A DNA stretch of 5,771 bases, taken from positions 1 through 5,771 of the forward strand of contig DAOVTF010000145.1 in assembly GCA_030633225.1 (NCBI GenBank), given 5' to 3'. The number at the start of each line of letters is the position of its first letter. Positions within the stretch are counted from its first letter, which is position 1. The DNA is from Flavobacteriaceae bacterium. GTDB lineage: Bacteria; Bacteroidota; Bacteroidia; Flavobacteriales; Flavobacteriaceae. Below are positions 5,061 through 5,771 of this stretch, one piece after another. The translations under genes and the position numbers were made by a program. The notes under the pieces are model-generated. The model had not been told where the DNA came from, ran no database searches, and saw nothing but the letters and a program-made list of their open reading frames with translations.

Positions 5061-5771
5061 ATGAAATCATATCATGCAGATAAAAATGGGTATTATGGAG
5101 AGTTTGGAGGAGCTTATATTCCAGAAATGTTATATCCAAATGTTGAAAAATTAAGACAAGAGTATGTGAAAACAATGCAAGAAGTATCTTTTCAAAAAGA
5201 ATTTCAGCAATTATTAAAAGACTATGTGGGAAGACCTTCTCCTTTGTATTTTGCAAAACGATTATCAGAAAAATATAAAACTAAAATTTATTTAAAACGT
5301 GAAGATTTAAATCACACTGGAGCTCATAAAATAAATAATACTATTGGTCAGATCTTGTTAGCAAAACGATTGGGAAAAAATCGAATAATTGCCGAAACTG
5401 GAGCGGGTCAACACGGTGTTGCAACAGCTACAGTTTGCGCATTAATGGGAGTAGAGTGTATTGTTTATATGGGTGAAATTGATATTGCCAGACAAGCACC
5501 AAATGTTGCTAGAATGAAGATGTTAGGAGCTGAGGTTATACCGGCAACTTCGGGTAGTAAAACTTTAAAAGACGCTACAAATGAGGCGATTAGAGATTGG
5601 ATCAATAATCCGGAAGGCACATTTTATATTATTGGTTCTGTTGTTGGGCCGCATCCATATCCTGACATGGTAGCTAGATTTCAGTCTGTAATTTCTGAAG
5701 AAATAAAGAGACAATTAAAAGAACAAGAAAACACGGAAAATCCAGATTATATTATTGCTTGTGTTGGAGGA
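5061..5771 (+). CDS. trpB: tryptophan synthase beta chain (3' partial)
   Basis: TrpB is the PLP enzyme that joins indole to serine to make tryptophan, working in an alpha2-beta2 complex with TrpA. The first 237 residues are visible; the family is usually near 390-400, so about 60% is present and the gene runs off the window end. The N terminus [14 protein letters not shown] (11-24) is characteristic. [14 protein letters not shown] (80-93) carries the PLP lysine Lys90. [14 protein letters not shown] (111-124) holds the catalytic Glu112. [20 protein letters not shown] (136-155) and [13 protein letters not shown] (192-204) follow, and the last bases encode ACVGG, the start of the glycine-rich phosphate-binding loop. 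It resembles the standard TrpB1 type rather than the longer TrpB2. It starts two bases after the trpF stop. trpA is expected downstream from the usual gene order but is not seen. Confidence 0.97.
   Translation, partial: MKSYHADKNGYYGEFGGAYIPEMLYPNVEKLRQEYVKTMQEVSFQKEFQQLLKDYVGRPSPLYFAKRLSEKYKTKIYLKREDLNHTGAHKINNTIGQILLAKRLGKNRIIAETGAGQHGVATATVCALMGVECIVYMGEIDIARQAPNVARMKMLGAEVIPATSGSKTLKDATNEAIRDWINNPEGTFYIIGSVVGPHPYPDMVARFQSVISEEIKRQLKEQENTENPDYIIACVGG

Noticed and set aside
5053..5256. Minus-strand frame at the start of trpB
   Set aside because: It is antisense to clear TrpB coding sequence, with no independent start signal or motif.

Overview
The window is a tryptophan biosynthesis operon from a low-GC member of the Bacteroidota, most likely a flavobacterium. 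The evidence is the AT-rich sequence, the gene order trpE-G-D-C-F-B, protein motifs of flavobacterial type, promoter elements matching the Bacteroidota consensus (TTG/TTTG, then TAnnTTTG), and start codons that mostly lack a Shine-Dalgarno sequence. No genus can be named from the sequence alone.

Layout, all on the + strand. Positions 1-305 hold the 3' end of an unrelated gene for a surface or fibre-like protein. Positions 306-591 form the trp control region: two candidate promoters, an 18-codon leader peptide with three consecutive Trp codons (416-472), a candidate antiterminator pairing, and a strong intrinsic terminator (499-530). This is the layout of ribosome-mediated trp attenuation. A short spacer with inverted repeats then leads to trpE (592-1989) and trpG (1994-2560). 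A 107-base spacer with two hairpin-forming repeats precedes trpD (2668-3660). It is followed by tightly packed trpC (3665-4441), trpF (4438-5058, overlapping trpC by 4 bases) and the first 237 codons of trpB (5061-5771, cut by the window end). trpA is expected just beyond the window.

Together the genes convert chorismate to tryptophan. TrpE and TrpG make anthranilate, TrpD adds the phosphoribosyl group, TrpF isomerises it, TrpC closes the indole ring, and TrpB with TrpA makes tryptophan. The operon has one clear lesion: trpD has an in-frame TAA at codon 187 (3226-3228), with the reading frame intact on both sides. As read, neither half contains a complete active site, so the pathway would be blocked unless the stop is read through, is a sequencing error, or another trpD copy exists.

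The two points most worth following up are the trpD nonsense codon and the trp leader/attenuator, whose start codon lies only a few bases after the predicted transcription start. I see no CRISPR array, tRNA, rRNA, transposase or phage gene.
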